Assembly (NCBI RefSeq): GCF_003010915.2
Contig: NZ_CP028426.1
Span: 3,348,001 to 3,412,000 of the forward strand
DNA: 64,000 nt
DNA from: Gulosibacter molinativorax
Lineage (GTDB): Bacteria; Actinomycetota; Actinomycetes; Actinomycetales; Microbacteriaceae
Direction of reading: 5' to 3'
The notes under the pieces were generated by a model that was not told where the DNA came from, did not search any database, and saw only the letters and a program-made list of their open reading frames with translations. Of this stretch, positions 62,680-64,000 are shown piece after piece. Both the position numbers and the translations under genes were made by a program. Position 1 is the first letter of the stretch, and each line of letters opens with the position of its first letter.

Positions 62680-64000
62680 GTGAGTTTCAATCTCACCGGC
62701 AGTAATTCAGACGTTGAAGCAACAGACGCTTTAGCTCGGGAGGGTAACGACGAAGACCAGATGTCGCGGGGGTCTCTCGCCCTCGCCTGGTCTGGTGTGG
62801 CGAGTGCGTTTTTCTTCGTTTACATTGGCGCAGCCATGGCGAGCGCATATGGCACCGCTAACGCAATTATCGGGATCATTCTGACTATCCTCGCTTACGG
62901 CGCAATCAACGCAGTCCTCTCGAAATACGCGCTGGAAAACCGAACGACTGTTGCCCAATTCTCGCGTACTATCTTGGGCACGGCGGGTTCTTCGATTGCC
63001 ACCGTCATATTCGCGCTGGTGGCAATTTACTACGCGGTGTTTGAAGGATCCATCGTCGCTTACGCATTCATGGCGGCCTTCGGCGGCGAGATGTGGATGT
63101 GGAGCCTCATAGTCGTCATCTACTCAACCCCGTTGATTCTCGGTGGTGTTCGTCGTTTTCTTGATAAACTCAACGGCTGGCTGATGCCGCTCTACTTCTT
63201 CGGGCTCATCGCAGCCGTGATCTGGGCAGGAGCCGTGTACGGCTTCAGTGATGCCTGGCTGACACACGCCCCCGAGGTTGAATTGCCCTTTACCGCAGGC
63301 GGGCCTGGCTGGCTGGCAACGTTCGCCGGCTACATGGGCGTCTGGATCATGATGATGTTCACAATGGACTACGCAGCGCTCGGCAAGCGGAAGGACGTGA
63401 AGTTTCACCAGCGCATCACATTCGGTCCGCTCTTCTACGTGCTCGCGTACGGTTTCTCGGCATTCGTGGGAATCTTTCTCACCTTTACGATTCCTGGCGT
63501 CGAAGTAACCGAGACCGGTCTCGCTGGCGGCATCGTGAGCCTCATGGGTGTCCTTGGGCTCATCGTGATCATTGCGTCGCAAACTCGCATTAATACGGCG
63601 AACTATTACCTTGCGGCTGCAAACCTGCGGGCCTTTGGCGAACGGGTATTTCGAGTCCAGATGCCCAACATCGCGTGGGTTCTCATCTCTTCGGTGATTA
63701 TCTACCTATTGATGCTTCTGCCGATTGTGGAGTACCTCCTGTTGGCGCTTGCTTGGCAGGGTGTGCTGGTGACGGCCTGGGTCGCTATCGCACTGACCCA
63801 CATATTGTTGGCCCGCGGCAAGAACCAGGAGCACGCGGCCATCGCCGACGAACACTATCGCGCGTTCAATAACAACGGACTGATTGCTTGGTTGGTCGGT
63901 ACCGTGATCGGTTTCGTGATGATGATCCTCGGCGCTATAAACCCCGAACTTGCTGGTATCGGATCGACTTGGGGTCCAATCCTTACAGCTGTTGCTTCTT
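62680..64000 (+). CDS. NCS1-type permease (3' truncated)
   Basis: GTG at 62680 with GGAGG 8 bases upstream; the frame stays open to the window end, 440 codons visible. A short acidic N-terminus (DVEATDALAREGNDEDQMS) is followed by about 12 membrane spans starting LALAWSGVASAFFFVYIGAAM, then YGTANAIIGIILTILAY. The WSG..S position, FSRTILGTAGS and MMFTMDYAALGKRKD match the nucleobase-cation-symport-1 (purine/cytosine/hydantoin) family. The location after hyuAB suggests it imports the HyuAB substrate. The nearest alternatives are cytosine or purine permeases of the same fold. Confidence 0.8.
   Translation, partial: MSFNLTGSNSDVEATDALAREGNDEDQMSRGSLALAWSGVASAFFFVYIGAAMASAYGTANAIIGIILTILAYGAINAVLSKYALENRTTVAQFSRTILGTAGSSIATVIFALVAIYYAVFEGSIVAYAFMAAFGGEMWMWSLIVVIYSTPLILGGVRRFLDKLNGWLMPLYFFGLIAAVIWAGAVYGFSDAWLTHAPEVELPFTAGGPGWLATFAGYMGVWIMMMFTMDYAALGKRKDVKFHQRITFGPLFYVLAYGFSAFVGIFLTFTIPGVEVTETGLAGGIVSLMGVLGLIVIIASQTRINTANYYLAAANLRAFGERVFRVQMPNIAWVLISSVIIYLLMLLPIVEYLLLALAWQGVLVTAWVAIALTHILLARGKNQEHAAIADEHYRAFNNNGLIAWLVGTVIGFVMMILGAINPELAGIGSTWGPILTAVAS

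Overview
The window is a piece of a high-GC actinobacterial chromosome. Mycothiol synthase (MshD), a CarD regulator, SenX3/RegX3-type phosphate control, many apparently leaderless start codons and REP-like repeats of the TTGAGTAGCG...CGTATCGAAA type point to the Micrococcales and most likely to Microbacteriaceae. I read the genus from gene content only and do not name it.

Positions 1 to about 50,110 are ordinary core chromosome. A 5'-truncated anthranilate synthase TrpE-TrpG fusion opens the window. It is followed by an ornithine cyclodeaminase-family protein, purU, an MFS exporter, and a one-carbon operon glyA-folD preceded by a ZTP (pfl) riboswitch. Next come an MHS-type transporter, a PTS EIIC-like permease with an unusual soluble N-terminal domain, a zinc alcohol dehydrogenase, galK, a Nudix-NYN fusion, YceI, a LacI regulator, a DNA alkylation repair protein, a PAQR/hemolysin III protein, PspC and tRNA-Lys. 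A signal-less LysM/GH25 endolysin-like protein and a TetR-YhgE pair follow.

A phosphate and polyphosphate block spans about 25,160 to 43,490: pstSCAB, a MutT1-like Nudix-phosphatase, ppk, mshD, small membrane proteins, a nitrobindin-like protein, ygfZ, an ABC exporter with its own two-component system, gpmA, phoU, and senX3-regX3. Candidate PHO boxes precede pstS, senX3 and regX3, so phosphate sensing, uptake and autoregulation can be read from the sequence. After that lies the conserved lipoprotein-carD-ispDF-cysS-rlmB block and a sugar ABC ATPase.

From tRNA-Thr (50,039) onward the window is accessory. A hairpin-rich spacer, a protein of unknown function and a truncated HAD gene abut an IS3-family element whose transposase has lost its first catalytic aspartate (Asp to Gly) and whose OrfA lacks a normal start codon. 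This IS3 copy sits exactly at the end of an IS21-type istA, with no target duplication visible. A second, istA-less istB lies beyond it, separated by three different arrays of 22-26 bp repeats that resemble IS21 ends. The region looks like an insertion-sequence graveyard shaped by deletions.

The last 8 kb has a visibly lower third-position GC content. It holds a GNAT acetyltransferase and cupin pair, then a PucR-type regulator divergent from a hydantoinase/oxoprolinase operon (hyuA-hyuB), followed by an NCS1-type permease that runs off the end. The likely logic is uptake of a cyclic amide (hydantoin-, oxoproline- or lactam-like) by the permease and ATP-dependent ring opening by HyuAB, under PucR control. 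Two 6-3-6 inverted repeats in the divergent promoter and a pair of mutually exclusive hairpins before the permease are the least explained regulatory features here.
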